Counted from the first letter of the stretch, positions 25,290 to 34,088 are shown. The stretch is DNA of 51,332 bases from Cupriavidus lacunae (GCF_003353055.1 NZ_QKWJ01000052.1:1-51332); one strand, 5' to 3'. Made by a program: numbers and translations. The notes: a model not told the origin generated them from the sequence alone.

Positions 25290-26519
25290 ATGATGAATCT
25301 TTCAAATGTTTCGCACTATGAGTCGGCTTGCGCGCCGCCGGGCGCTCTTCGAAGAATCAATGAAGCGCTGCTCGCGTCGGTCGCACATCTGGAGTCTGAT
25401 GGTCTCGACTACTTTCTGGAGACGATTGTTCGGCATGCGATTGAGATAGTCGATGCATCCGCGGGGTGGTTCACCTTGCCATCGGCCGACGAGACCCACT
25501 TCGAGATCGTTGGCGCCGTGAAGCGCGACATGCAGAGCGGCAAAATGGTTTCAATCCATCTTGTCGAGCGGGTCCTTCCGGTGACCCGATTTCCGGGCGA
25601 GCTTTGGAGAGCCGCCAAGGCGGCAGACGAGCCATTCTGGCACCGACTCGAATGGCGACATATTCCAGTGAAACTGCGATTCATTTACCCGAAGGGCCAC
25701 CGTGATGCCCTGCGGGTACCCATCCGATTTGGCGGTAGGACGCTTGGATTTCTGTCGTTGGTCTTTGGCCCGGAAGGGGGACGGTGCGAAGCCGGCCCGA
25801 ACATAACGCGCATGCTCGGCCAGCATGCCGCCGTAGCGATCGGCATGCAGCACCTGCGAAACAGCGCCTGCGAGGCTACTGGCCGAGCAGTGATCGAAGC
25901 GGAACGCGCACGCATGGCAGGCGAGATCCATGACAACCTGGCGCAGGCATTCCTAGCCGTCATAGTCCACTCGCGCGCAGCACGGCTAGGCGACTGTCGA
26001 ACGGACACGCAGCGGCTGCTGAAGTCTCTGGACGAGATTGAATCGGCGGCAATTGCGGGTCTCGAGGAGGCGCGCCGCTCCGTGTTTTCGCTCCGTTCGG
26101 TCCAATTGGAGCGCGACGGATTGATCCGCGCACTGGAGCGGTTGGTGAACAGCCTGTCAACGAACGGACGAACGAAATTTGTCCTTGTCAATCACGTGGG
26201 AGTGCCCGCTGTCACACCGGCGGTTGAGGACACCATCTACCGCATCGTCCAGGAGGCGACGCAGAACGCGCTGAAGCACGCTGACGCCAACGTCGTGACG
26301 GTGCAGCTTGAGCAATGCGGAGGCAAGCTGCGTGTTCGTATCGAGGACGACGGAGACAACATGGCGCACGATCTGATTCAGCTCGCGCGCGAACGCGGAG
26401 GCCTCCGAGGGATGCGCGACCGGGCTGAAGGTTGTGGCGGCAGCCTTTTCATCGAAGCATGTTCGCCGCGCGGGACACGCGTCGATGCCCTGTTGCCCTT
26501 TAAGGATTCATTGGTTTGA
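25290..26519 (+). CDS. GAF-domain histidine kinase (NarX/DegS type)
   Basis: A 409-aa soluble sensor kinase without membrane segments. Residues about 25-190 form a GAF-type sensor domain (DYFLETIVRHAIEIVDASAG, LRVPIRFGGRTLGFLSL). The HisKA_3 box is AERARMAGEIHDNLAQAF with phospho-His214. The ATPase domain has an N-box (YRIVQEATQNALKHADA) and GGLRGMRDRAEGCGG. ATG 25290 has GAGG seven bases upstream; a GTG two codons earlier is possible. Its stop overlaps the next regulator start, so the two form one unit. It senses a cytoplasmic or diffusible signal of unknown nature and is the only intact kinase in the window. Confidence 0.93.
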   Translation: MMNLSNVSHYESACAPPGALRRINEALLASVAHLESDGLDYFLETIVRHAIEIVDASAGWFTLPSADETHFEIVGAVKRDMQSGKMVSIHLVERVLPVTRFPGELWRAAKAADEPFWHRLEWRHIPVKLRFIYPKGHRDALRVPIRFGGRTLGFLSLVFGPEGGRCEAGPNITRMLGQHAAVAIGMQHLRNSACEATGRAVIEAERARMAGEIHDNLAQAFLAVIVHSRAARLGDCRTDTQRLLKSLDEIESAAIAGLEEARRSVFSLRSVQLERDGLIRALERLVNSLSTNGRTKFVLVNHVGVPAVTPAVEDTIYRIVQEATQNALKHADANVVTVQLEQCGGKLRVRIEDDGDNMAHDLIQLARERGGLRGMRDRAEGCGGSLFIEACSPRGTRVDALLPFKDSLV

Positions 26520-27154
26520 CTGAGCGAGCCTCCAATCGGGTACGCGTGATTCTGGCCGACGATCACGCAATTTTTCGACACGGTATTCGCGCGGTGCTCG
26601 AGCACTGGGAAACTGTTGAGGTCATCGCCGAATGCGGCGATGGTCAGAGCGCGCTGGAAGCGTACTTTGCGCTACGGCCAGACGTGCTGCTGCTCGACCT
26701 GCGGATGCCGCGCCTAGACGGCCTTGAAGTCGTACGGCGTGTACTGGAGGGCGATCGCACTGCGCGGATCCTTATCATGACGACCTTCAACACCGACCAC
26801 GATATCGGGCATGCTCTCCGCGCGGGGGCCAAGGGCTACCTGCTCAAGGATGCTACGCCGGAAGAGGTGCACAGCGCGATTCTCCGTGTGGCCGATGGCG
26901 GGATGGTTCTCGCCCCAGATATCACCGCCCAGTATGTGCAACTCAGGAGCCGGGTGGAACTGTCGCCGCGCGAGTTGCAAGTGCTGCGCTTGCTGTCTGC
27001 TGGGAAGCCTAACAAGGAGATCGCCCGCGACCTGTCGCTGGAGCTCGGCACAGTGAAGGGGCACGTGAGGTCGGTATTCGACAAGCTCGGCGTGCGCAAC
27101 AGGACCGAGGCGGTTGCCGAGGCTACGCGGCGCGGGATTGTCTCAGGCCATTGA
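26516..27154 (+). CDS. NarL/LuxR-family response regulator
   Basis: A 212-aa regulator that starts at TTG 26516, overlapping the kinase stop (TTGA); AAGGA lies upstream, so the two are translationally coupled. The receiver has Asp15-Asp16, phosphoacceptor Asp61 (LLLDLRMPRLDG), Thr in IMTTFNTDHD and Lys in GYLLKDATPEE. The HTH is ELSPRELQVLRLLSAGKPNK and GTVKGHVRSVFDKLG. It is clearly the cognate regulator of the upstream kinase. A decayed tandem copy follows from 27199. Confidence 0.94.
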   Translation: MTERASNRVRVILADDHAIFRHGIRAVLEHWETVEVIAECGDGQSALEAYFALRPDVLLLDLRMPRLDGLEVVRRVLEGDRTARILIMTTFNTDHDIGHALRAGAKGYLLKDATPEEVHSAILRVADGGMVLAPDITAQYVQLRSRVELSPRELQVLRLLSAGKPNKEIARDLSLELGTVKGHVRSVFDKLGVRNRTEAVAEATRRGIVSGH

Positions 27155-27198
27155 GCGATTCCCGTGGCCGACGTCCCCCGAACAAAGGGGATTGTCGC

Positions 27199-27536
27199 GT
27201 GGGTGCGCTGGACCCGCGCGTCCTGCTGCTCGACCTCCGGATACGGTGGCTAGACATCCTGAGTAAGTTGCGGGGCGCTTTCTCGAAGCCGATCGCGCCG
27301 GGCTGGTGCTCATCAATACCACTAAAACACGACACCGATCAGGATACCGGGCACGTCCTGCGCGCAGGAACCAGAGACTTACCGGGCAAAGGATGCTCCA
27401 CCAGATGATGCGTGCCGCGCGAATCTGCGTGTTGCAGAAGTGGGATGGTCCTTGCCTCGGGAACTGCAGCATAGTCATGCACAGAGGAAAGGCGGTTGCC
27501 GAGGTTTTGCGGCGCGGGGCCGTGTCCGGACACTGA
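27199..27536 (+). pseudogene. Decayed duplicate of the NarL regulator
   Basis: The 5' part reads LDPRVLLLDLRIRWLD, matching DVLLLDLRMPRLD of the regulator just upstream. DTDQDTGHVLRAGT matches NTDHDIGHALRAGA, and the last residues KAVAEVLRRGAVSGH match EAVAEATRRGIVSGH. The middle and HTH are deleted and frames change, so it is a tandem duplicate after internal deletion. Its stop codon lies inside leader copy C. Confidence 0.75.
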
Positions 27537-27659
27537 GTATCCATCCTTTCGAGCGTCGCCAGCCCCTTCTTTTGAGAGATGTCGGCCGGAGGTCCGCTGG
27601 CATTTAATGCTTCATATGCCGCGAACGTTTGACGCGGCCTAAGGAGCTGACCATGCGGA
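27525..27659 (+). promoter_or_regulatory. Repeated regulatory leader, copy C
   Basis: It runs from TCCGGACACTGAG to AAGGAGCTGACC-ATGCGGA. The dyad CCCCTTCTTTTGAGAGATG (27563-27581) lies about 70 bases before ATG 27653. ATCCATCCTTTCGAGCG and ATTTAATGCTTCATATGCCG align with copies A and B at the same offsets. Confidence 0.75.
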
Positions 27660-27793
27660 TATCAAAGGACCTGCACCCACGGGTACAGCGTACCAGCCCC
27701 GGCAGACTGTTCGTGCTTGAACTGAGCGGTAACCGGATCTTCTCCATTCCCACGCCAGGAATTCCTCGACCGAACAGCCATCGCCTGGTGTAG
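27653..27793 (+). pseudogene. 5' remnant of a YWTD-propeller paralogue
   Basis: The first 31 codons (PGRLFVLELSGNRIFSI) match the YWTD gene at 24089, which reads TGRLFVLELSGNRIFSI. Similarity ends abruptly near 27748, where reverse-oriented dehydrogenase DNA begins, and the frame stops at 27793. It keeps an intact leader and ribosome-binding site, so it may still be transcribed and translated into a 46-residue peptide. Confidence 0.8.
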
Positions 27794-27838
27794 CGGACCT
27801 TCGATCAGCGCCCGTCGCAGCGCCGCCGTCAGCCGTCT
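27746..27838 (-). pseudogene. 3' remnant of a 3-hydroxyacyl-CoA dehydrogenase
   Basis: Read on the minus strand in two frames, it encodes LTAALRRALIEGPLHQA and SVEEFLAWE. These correspond to LTPALRQTLIDGALQQA and SVQELAAWE at the C-terminus of the intact dehydrogenase at 22173. It lies head-to-head with the YWTD remnant, so an inversion or complex deletion joined the far ends of a duplicated YWTD-dehydrogenase pair. Confidence 0.7.
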
Positions 27839-27865
27839 GCGGCAGCGATGCCGACACACCGACGG

Positions 27866-28018
27866 CACGCGCATGCGCTGGCATCCGTTGCCAAACTGCC
27901 TGTACGCCGCGTCGTGGGCGCGAAGCATCTCATTACAGACCTCACGCTTGATATCGGCGAAATCGCTTTCGACTATCTCGCACCAGCCGAGGCGGCGGAG
28001 TTGGTCGTCAACCAGTAG
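27866..28018 (+). pseudogene. Acetoacetate decarboxylase C-terminal remnant
   Basis: The frame HAHALASVAKLPVRRVVGAK, then HLITDLTLDIGEIAFDYLA to the stop at 28018, resembles the end of acetoacetate decarboxylases. Only about 50 codons remain. It is followed 19 bp later by the start of a 3-hydroxybutyrate dehydrogenase, a normal neighbour in ketone-body/PHB metabolism, which supports the call. Confidence 0.65.
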
Positions 28019-28037
28019 CGCATCGCAAGGAGTAAAC

Positions 28038-28136
28038 ATGTCATTGCAAGGGAAAGTCGCGCTCGTTACCGGCGCTGCCAGTGGTATTGGCGAGCAATGT
28101 ACACGCCAACTGGCCAATGATGGTGCGGCAGTCGGC
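28038..28136 (+). pseudogene. 3-hydroxybutyrate dehydrogenase N-terminal remnant
   Basis: ATG 28038 with AAGGAG five bases upstream starts SLQGKVALVTGAASGIGEQC, the cofactor-binding N-terminus of 3-hydroxybutyrate dehydrogenase-type SDRs. Similarity ends after about 32 codons. The frame remains open and runs straight into cyoA, so translation from this strong start would give a 368-residue chimera ending as CyoA. Confidence 0.7.
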
Positions 28137-28238
28137 TTGCACTTCATGACCGGTGGTTCTTGCCTCGCGACGCTACTGAGCAGCCGGTGGTGCGTCGAGG
28201 TTCATCGACGCGCAATGTCTTATGGTCTTAGGACTGGC

Positions 28239-29144
28239 ATGAAAGAGATTCTTTGGAAATACGTGCGGTACGCGCCTGTGGCATGGGCGCTGACGAACCT
28301 CAGCGGCTGCAGTTGGGTTCTCTTCAACCCAAAGGGTAGTGTCGGCGTCGCGCAGCGCGATCTCATCATCACCTGTATTGCGCTAATGCTGTTCGTGGTC
28401 GTTCCCGCAATCGTGCTGACCTTTGTCTTTGCATGGAAATACCGGGCAAGCAATCAAAAAGCCAGATACACCCCGGACTGGGCGCATTCCACCAAAATTG
28501 AACTAATTGTGTGGGGCATCCCTCTGGTCATCATTGTCGCGCTTGCCACCATCGTATGGAAGTCGACCCACGAGCTTGATCCGTACAAGCCGTTGAACGA
28601 GGGTGGCGACCCGATCAACGTAGAAGTCATCGCTACCGACTGGAAGTGGGTCTTCATCTATCCCGACCTGGGCATCGCCACCGTCAACGAGCTGGTGTTT
28701 CCCGATAATCGTCAGGTGGCGTTCAGCATCACATCGAATTCGACGATGAACACCTTCTTCATCCCGCAATTGGGAGGTCAGGTGTACGCAATGGCCGGCA
28801 TGCGCACCAGTCTTCATCTCATTGCCAATGAAAAGGGCGCCTATCGCGGCATGTCCGGGAATTTCAGCGGCCCGGGATTTTCAGATATGCATTTCACGGC
28901 CTATGCAAAGAGCGAAAGGGAGTTCAATCGCTGGGTGGCGCAGGTCAGAACCTCGCCGATGTCGCTTGACTACAGCGCATTTCTAAAGGTTTCCAGGCCG
29001 AGCCAGGCGAACGACGTCGTCCATTTTTCCAGGGTCGAATCGGGTCTGTTCAAGCGGCTCATAGACCAGTTCGTTGACTCTGGCAAGCAAATTTCCACTC
29101 AAGCGGCCATGGCCAGTGCCGCAACGACGGCTAACCAGGAGTAA
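28239..29144 (+). CDS. cyoA: Cytochrome bo3 ubiquinol oxidase subunit II
   Basis: A 301-aa subunit II. A lipoprotein-type signal ends in NLSGCSW, a second helix follows (CIALMLFVVVPAIVLTFVFA), then the periplasmic cupredoxin-like domain with IEVIATDWKWVFIYPD and STMNTFFIPQLGGQVYAMAG. The CuA ligands of cytochrome c oxidases are absent, as expected for a quinol oxidase. ATG 28239 gives the family N-terminus; ATG 28215 is possible, and the frame is open back to 28038 through the SDR remnant. It is the first gene of cyoABCDE, and its native promoter may have been replaced by the upstream rearrangement. Confidence 0.95.
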   Translation: MKEILWKYVRYAPVAWALTNLSGCSWVLFNPKGSVGVAQRDLIITCIALMLFVVVPAIVLTFVFAWKYRASNQKARYTPDWAHSTKIELIVWGIPLVIIVALATIVWKSTHELDPYKPLNEGGDPINVEVIATDWKWVFIYPDLGIATVNELVFPDNRQVAFSITSNSTMNTFFIPQLGGQVYAMAGMRTSLHLIANEKGAYRGMSGNFSGPGFSDMHFTAYAKSEREFNRWVAQVRTSPMSLDYSAFLKVSRPSQANDVVHFSRVESGLFKRLIDQFVDSGKQISTQAAMASAATTANQE

Positions 29145-29151
29145 GACACTC

Positions 29152-31128
29152 ATGTTCGGCAAATTAAGTTGGAGTGACATTCCGCTGCAGGAGCCCATCA
29201 TCGCGGTGACGTTGGCCGCCATTCTGGTCGGGGGAGTGGCGGTACTGGGGGCCCTGACGTACTTCGGGAAATGGAAGGTCCTGTGGACCGACTGGCTGAC
29301 AACCGTCGACCATAAGCGCATTGGCATCATGTATGTGGCGGTTGCCATCGTCATGCTGCTTCGCGGCTTTGCAGACGCGCTCATGATGCGTGCCCAACTG
29401 GCCATGGCTGGTCCTGGCAGTGAAGGGTTCCTGCCTCCGCACCACTACGACCAGATCTTTACGGCACACGGCGTGATCATGATCTTCTTCGCCGCCACGC
29501 CATTCGTGGTCGGCCTGATGAACATCATCGTGCCGCTACAGATCGGCGCGCGCGACATGGCTTACCCTTTCCTGAATGCATTCAGCTTCTGGACCTTTGC
29601 GGTTGGCGTCGTGCTGGTCATGCTTTCACTGGGCGTTGGCGAGTTCGCACAAACGGGCTGGGTCGCCTACCCACCGCTGTCCGAGCTGGAGTTCAGCCCG
29701 GGCGTAGGGGTGGATTACTACATATGGGCGCTACAGGCATCTGGGTTAGGCACCTTGCTTACCGGCGTAAACCTGTTTGTCACGATCCTGCGCATGCGTG
29801 CGCCGGGCATGACAATGATGAAGATGCCGATCTTTACGTGGACGGTATTTGTCACCAGCATCATCATCATCGCGTCCTTCCCCATCCTGACGGTAGCGCT
29901 CGCCGCATTGGCGCTTGACCGCTATCTCGACTTCCACTTCTACACCAATTCGCTCGGTGGCAACCCGACAATGTATGTCAACCTTGTGTGGGCGTGGGGC
30001 CATCCCGAGGTGTATATCCTCGTATTGCCGGCCTTCGGCATCTTCTCGGAAGTCACGGCAACATTCGCGCGCAAGAAGCTGTTCGGCTACAAGTCGATGG
30101 TCGGCGCGACCCTGGCCATTGGCGTTCTTTCCTTCCTGGTATGGCTGCACCACTTCTTCACGATGGGCTCCGGGGCAAACGTCAATGCCTTCTTCGGCAT
30201 CATGACGATGATCATCGCCATCCCGACCGGCGTAAAGATCTTTACCTGGCTTTTCACCCTGTACGGCGGCCGTGTCGAGTTCACCCCGCCCATTCTCTGG
30301 ACCCTGGCGTTCCTTGTCACGTTCACTATTGGCGGTATGACCGGGGTACTGCTGGCCATCCCCGGGGCGGATTTTCCGCTCCACAACAGCCTGTTCCTGG
30401 TCGCGCACTTCCACAACACGATTATCGCGGGCGGCCTGTTCGGCTATTTCGCCGGCATGTACTACTGGTTCCCGAAGGCTTTCGGCTTCAAGCTGAACGA
30501 GCGACTGGGAAAGTACTCGTTCTGGTGCTGGGTTATAGGCTTCTATCTTGCGTTCATGCCACTGTACATGCTCGGCTTCATGGGCATGACGCGTCGACTG
30601 AACCACCACGACAACCCGCTGTGGACCCCGTACCTCCATGTCGCCTTCGTTGGTGCCCTGTTCGTGCTGGCTGGAATCGGCTTCCTGGTACTGCAAATCA
30701 TCGTCAGCATCCGGGATCGCATGGACAATCTCGATGTAACCGGCGACCCGTGGGACGCCCGTACGCTCGAATGGGCTACTACCTCTCCGCCGCCGTTCTA
30801 CAACTTCGCAGTGGTACCGCACGTGGATGAGATTGATGCATTCCACGAAGCAAAGAAGCGTGGTCTGTCAAACGGGCCCATACGGTACGAGCCGATTCAC
30901 ATGCCGCGCAGTACCGGTGTGCCCTTCATCATGAACGTGTTCATCCTCTTGCTGTGCTTCGCCCTCATCTGGCACATATGGTGGCTTGCCGCAACCAGCG
31001 CGATCGCGACCATCGTGACGCTCATCGTTCGCTCCTACGACAACGATACCGACTACTACGTGTCCGCCGAAGAAGTGGCGCGCATCGAAAACGCAGGCCT
31101 GACCGGTCTCGAACATAAGGCAGCCTGA
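29152..31128 (+). CDS. cyoB: Cytochrome bo3 ubiquinol oxidase subunit I
   Basis: A 658-aa haem-copper oxidase subunit I with about 15 membrane helices. The CuB/Tyr crosslink site is WGHPEVYI, the other CuB histidines are in WLHHFFTMG, the haem ligands in VAHFHNT and FTAHGVIM, and the K-channel Lys in TGVKIFTWLF. The quinone-binding RGFADALMMR is also present. It oxidises ubiquinol, reduces oxygen and pumps protons. ATG 29152 lies seven bases after the cyoA stop. It is complete, with no damage visible. Confidence 0.97.
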   Translation: MFGKLSWSDIPLQEPIIAVTLAAILVGGVAVLGALTYFGKWKVLWTDWLTTVDHKRIGIMYVAVAIVMLLRGFADALMMRAQLAMAGPGSEGFLPPHHYDQIFTAHGVIMIFFAATPFVVGLMNIIVPLQIGARDMAYPFLNAFSFWTFAVGVVLVMLSLGVGEFAQTGWVAYPPLSELEFSPGVGVDYYIWALQASGLGTLLTGVNLFVTILRMRAPGMTMMKMPIFTWTVFVTSIIIIASFPILTVALAALALDRYLDFHFYTNSLGGNPTMYVNLVWAWGHPEVYILVLPAFGIFSEVTATFARKKLFGYKSMVGATLAIGVLSFLVWLHHFFTMGSGANVNAFFGIMTMIIAIPTGVKIFTWLFTLYGGRVEFTPPILWTLAFLVTFTIGGMTGVLLAIPGADFPLHNSLFLVAHFHNTIIAGGLFGYFAGMYYWFPKAFGFKLNERLGKYSFWCWVIGFYLAFMPLYMLGFMGMTRRLNHHDNPLWTPYLHVAFVGALFVLAGIGFLVLQIIVSIRDRMDNLDVTGDPWDARTLEWATTSPPPFYNFAVVPHVDEIDAFHEAKKRGLSNGPIRYEPIHMPRSTGVPFIMNVFILLLCFALIWHIWWLAATSAIATIVTLIVRSYDNDTDYYVSAEEVARIENAGLTGLEHKAA

Positions 31129-31130
31129 TC

Positions 31131-31754
31131 ATGACCACTTACACTTCGCTTCAGACGGCGCGTCCACATGTCCAGGTCGTCGAGCATGTGCACGATGCCC
31201 ACGGCTCGACGAAAGCGCTGGGGATGTGGATCTACCTGATGTCCGATTGCATTCTGTTCGGCTCGCTGTTCGCATCGTACGTGGTGCTAAATGGCGCTTA
31301 CGCAGGTGGCCCGACTCAGAAGGACCTCTTCGAGCTGCCATACGTGCTGGCCGAAACGTTCGTTCTGCTGTTCTCCAGCATCACGTACGGCTACACCATG
31401 CTCGCAATGCGCCTTCACGACCGAGCCGGGGTCCTGCGCTGGCTGGGCGTGACGTGGCTGCTCGGCGCGGCCTTCATCGGCATGGAGATCCATGAGTTTC
31501 ATCATCTGATCGCTGAAGATCACGGCCCGAATCGCAGTGCATTCCTCTCCGGCTTCTTCGCGCTGGTGGGAACTCACGGCTTGCACGTAGCGTCCGGACT
31601 GATCTGGATGGCCGTCGTGTGGCACCAGGTTTTTCGCCGCGGGCTGACGGCCACGAACATGACGCGCTTGTCCGGCCTCAGTTTGTTCTGGCACTTCTTG
31701 GATCTGATCTGGATTTGTGTCTTCACCATCGTGTATCTGTTTGGAGCGCTTTGA
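31131..31754 (+). CDS. cyoC: Cytochrome bo3 ubiquinol oxidase subunit III
   Basis: A 207-aa subunit III with five membrane helices. Family features are KALGMWIYLMSDCILFGSLF, FIGMEIHEFHHLIAED and GTHGLHVASGLIWM. ATG 31131 lies two bases after the cyoB stop, so the two are translationally coupled. Its role is structural and supports assembly of the proton-pumping oxidase. Confidence 0.96.
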   Translation: MTTYTSLQTARPHVQVVEHVHDAHGSTKALGMWIYLMSDCILFGSLFASYVVLNGAYAGGPTQKDLFELPYVLAETFVLLFSSITYGYTMLAMRLHDRAGVLRWLGVTWLLGAAFIGMEIHEFHHLIAEDHGPNRSAFLSGFFALVGTHGLHVASGLIWMAVVWHQVFRRGLTATNMTRLSGLSLFWHFLDLIWICVFTIVYLFGAL

Positions 31755-31756
31755 CA

Positions 31757-32089
31757 ATGGCAAACGTTACGACGACTCGTACCGGAGGCGAACACGGCAG
31801 CGCCCGGTCGTATAACCTGGGATTCGCGCTATCGGCCATCCTCACGATCATACCGTTCATGCTTGTCATGCATCCCGTGCTGTCGCGTCCGGCCACGCTG
31901 TTGACTGTTGTGGTGTTTGCCGTCGCACAACTCATCGTTCAACTCGTGTACTTTCTGCACATGAGCCGTTCGTCAGAGGGCGGCTGGAATCTGATCAGCT
32001 TCGCTTTTACGCTGCTGATTCTGCTCATTATCGTGGCGCTATCGGTCTGGATCATCTGGAGCATGCATTACAACATGATGGTCAACTGA
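31757..32089 (+). CDS. cyoD: Cytochrome bo3 ubiquinol oxidase subunit IV
   Basis: A 110-aa three-helix subunit IV: SYNLGFALSAILTIIPFML, then QLIVQLVYFLHM and ISFAFTLLILLIIVALSVW. ATG 31757 lies two bases after the cyoC stop. It assists assembly of the oxidase, with copper binding known for the family. Confidence 0.95.
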   Translation: MANVTTTRTGGEHGSARSYNLGFALSAILTIIPFMLVMHPVLSRPATLLTVVVFAVAQLIVQLVYFLHMSRSSEGGWNLISFAFTLLILLIIVALSVWIIWSMHYNMMVN

Positions 32090-32127
32090 AGCAGCAAAGC
32101 GCGCGCTCAACCAATACCGGCAACGCT

Positions 32128-33015
32128 ATGTTACGTTCCTTTCTTCAAGTCACCAAACCTGGCATCGTGATTGGTAATCTGATCTCGGCGACTGGCGGCT
32201 TTCTGCTGGCCTCGCGTGGGAATGTCAATTGGGAACAAGGCTGTCTCGTTGCTTTGAGCGTCGCGCTGACTGTCGCCTCAGGGTGTGTTCTCAATAATGT
32301 CGCCGACCGTGACATCGACGGTATGATGAAGCGGACCCGAAACCGCCCGATGGTCAAGGGAAGGGTTTCGGTGCCGCAGGCACTCATGTTCGGATTCATC
32401 CTGGGGCTCGCGGGAATTGGCCTTCTGTACTACGCGGCTCATCGGCTGTTGCCCGTGTATCTGTTACTGACAGGTTATGTGGTATATGTTGGCCTCTACA
32501 CCCTCTGCCTGAAGCGCAACTCCATCCATGGAACGCTCGTGGGGAGTATTTCTGGCGCAATGCCACCTGTCGTCGGGTATTGCACGGCAAGCGGCAGCTT
32601 CGATGGCGCGGCGCTGGCGTTAGTTACAATCTTCTCTCTCTGGCAGATGCCACACTCCTACGCCATCGCAATCTTCAGGGAAAAGGACTATCGCGCTGCT
32701 GGTATCCCGGTACTGCCCGTGGTCCGTGGATTCCAGGCAGCTCGCTTGCACATCGCTACCTATATTCTCGCCTTCACTGCCGCAGCGCTGACACTAGGAT
32801 TGCTCGGATATGTCGGCAAACTCTATATGTTATTAGCCCTGGTGAGCGGGTTATATTGGTTCCGGCAAAGCCTCGCCGGTTGGACCACTGCCAGCGAGCC
32901 GCGGTGGGCACGGAAGATCTTCTTTACGTCGATTGCTGTTGTTGTCGTACTGTGCGTCGCGATGTCCCTGGATTACGACACTCGACCCCCGGTCATGGCA
33001 TCCTTCGGGCATTAG
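32128..33015 (+). CDS. cyoE: Protohaem IX farnesyltransferase (haem O synthase)
   Basis: A 295-aa UbiA-type prenyltransferase that makes haem O for the CyoB active site. The first Asp-rich motif is NNVADRDIDGMMKRTRNRPM and the second region is FREKDYRAAGIPVLPVVRG; about nine helices span the membrane. It closes the cyoABCDE operon 38 bp after cyoD. It is intact, with a normal C-terminus. Confidence 0.96.
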   Translation: MLRSFLQVTKPGIVIGNLISATGGFLLASRGNVNWEQGCLVALSVALTVASGCVLNNVADRDIDGMMKRTRNRPMVKGRVSVPQALMFGFILGLAGIGLLYYAAHRLLPVYLLLTGYVVYVGLYTLCLKRNSIHGTLVGSISGAMPPVVGYCTASGSFDGAALALVTIFSLWQMPHSYAIAIFREKDYRAAGIPVLPVVRGFQAARLHIATYILAFTAAALTLGLLGYVGKLYMLLALVSGLYWFRQSLAGWTTASEPRWARKIFFTSIAVVVVLCVAMSLDYDTRPPVMASFGH

Positions 33016-33036
33016 CCACTCAAGCGATCTTACCCG

Positions 33037-33687
33037 TCAGGGTTCCGAGCGCGCGCTCCCGGCCTCGGTATTCCATGGGCAGTAGCATCCCACGGCCATC
33101 ATACCCATGGGCTTGACTTCCTGGCCCGCAATGAGCTTGTCCAAGATGGGCTCTACAAAGCTGTTTGTTGAACTGCAAACTAGCCCCGCACTGTATGGCC
33201 CCGCGTAGGCCAGTTTGCCATTGGCAGCCCAGATAGCCATGGAGGGCGTAGCCGGCAAGCGTTGCATTCCTTCAATCTTGGCCAGCGGTTTGAGCTTGCC
33301 TCGTAGAAAGGCGGCAAGCTGGCCGTGCGTCCTTGGTTTCTGCACACTATAAAAGTCCACATTGGCGTTACGGTACATCTGAATGAGATAGTTCAGATGC
33401 GCGTCCGTCTCCTTGTTGCACGTGCAATCGGGATCCCAGAAATGAACAACCCGGATTCGCCCGGTATTGCCAGCGAGGTCAGAGGGCAAATGCAAGTCCG
33501 AATCGCCGAACACCACGGCGCGTTCCGAATAGTTGGCCAGCATTCCGGCGCCAAGGTAGCGCCAAAGTTCGACGCCGGCGATGCTGAGGATGGTCGCCAG
33601 CAGACACAGCAGGGCAGTCACTGCACTACGACTGAGTATCGGTGTTTGGAAGGAACCAGGCGGTTGCGGAGAGGAGGGTATGGGCAT
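33037..33687 (-). CDS. Membrane-anchored thioredoxin-like protein (DUF6436-like)
   Basis: A 216-aa protein with one N-terminal membrane helix (ALLCLLATILSIAGVELW) and a periplasmic thioredoxin-like domain. The active-site equivalent is HFWDPDCTCNKE, a CxC rather than CxxC, and a second pair GCYCPW lies near the C-terminus, together with the cis-Pro region RLPATPSMAIW. I relate it to DUF6436 from memory. It converges on cyoE, only 21 bp away, so a role in oxidase or copper maturation is possible but unproven. Confidence 0.75.
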   Translation of the reverse strand: MPIPSSPQPPGSFQTPILSRSAVTALLCLLATILSIAGVELWRYLGAGMLANYSERAVVFGDSDLHLPSDLAGNTGRIRVVHFWDPDCTCNKETDAHLNYLIQMYRNANVDFYSVQKPRTHGQLAAFLRGKLKPLAKIEGMQRLPATPSMAIWAANGKLAYAGPYSAGLVCSSTNSFVEPILDKLIAGQEVKPMGMMAVGCYCPWNTEAGSARSEP

Positions 33688-33700
33688 GTTGATGTCACGC

Positions 33701-33964
33701 TCAGGCGCGATGCCGTAAGGCGGTCAAAATCAACCGAGGACGTGCATCCACATCCATAGTACGTGCGAGTTCGTTTTCCATCGTGTCCACTCCTGCAGCG
33801 CTTCCGACGGAACAACGATCGCCGTTTGCAAACGGATAGTCAATATACCTTTGGTATTGCTCCTGGGCCGGAGCGCACCGGTCGACGCCGATGTTGTGGT
33901 TTCTGCAGATCGGCCCCGTTATTCCGCTCACCTGTACGACGGTGTCGCCAACATCATCGTTCAT
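33701..33964 (-). CDS. Possible small hypothetical protein
   Basis: An 87-residue frame starting MNDDVGDTVVQVSG with three Cys, no membrane segment and no recognised family. It lies immediately upstream of the thioredoxin-like gene on the same strand, which makes it slightly more credible. There is no good ribosome-binding site. Treat as tentative. Confidence 0.3.
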   Translation of the reverse strand: MNDDVGDTVVQVSGITGPICRNHNIGVDRCAPAQEQYQRYIDYPFANGDRCSVGSAAGVDTMENELARTMDVDARPRLILTALRHRA

Positions 33965-34066
33965 AGAGTGCCGCCCCGCCTTTGGCCTATCTTGCATTCT
34001 GCCGGGCACTACGATGTGCCCGAAGCGTGACCGACCTGCGCAACTCCTGCACCGATGGCGCTGCGG

Positions 34067-34088
34067 CTCCTCCGTCTATTGGGAGATG
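34067..34088 (+). promoter_or_regulatory. CYCC...GGGAG dyad upstream of hydrolase copy 3
   Basis: CTCC (34067-34070), a 10-base spacer, then GGGAGATG ending 76 bases before ATG 34165. The spacer is 3 bases longer than in copy 2 (37354-37373). Confidence 0.5.

Noticed and set aside
27586..27620. Possible sigma54 promoter in leader C (TGGCA...TGCTT)
   Set aside because: Only 8 bases separate GG and GC instead of 10, and leaders A and B do not keep the GG element.
29746..30846. 366-codon minus-strand frame across cyoB
   Set aside because: Composition is a mirror of membrane-protein codons; no start signal or family resemblance.
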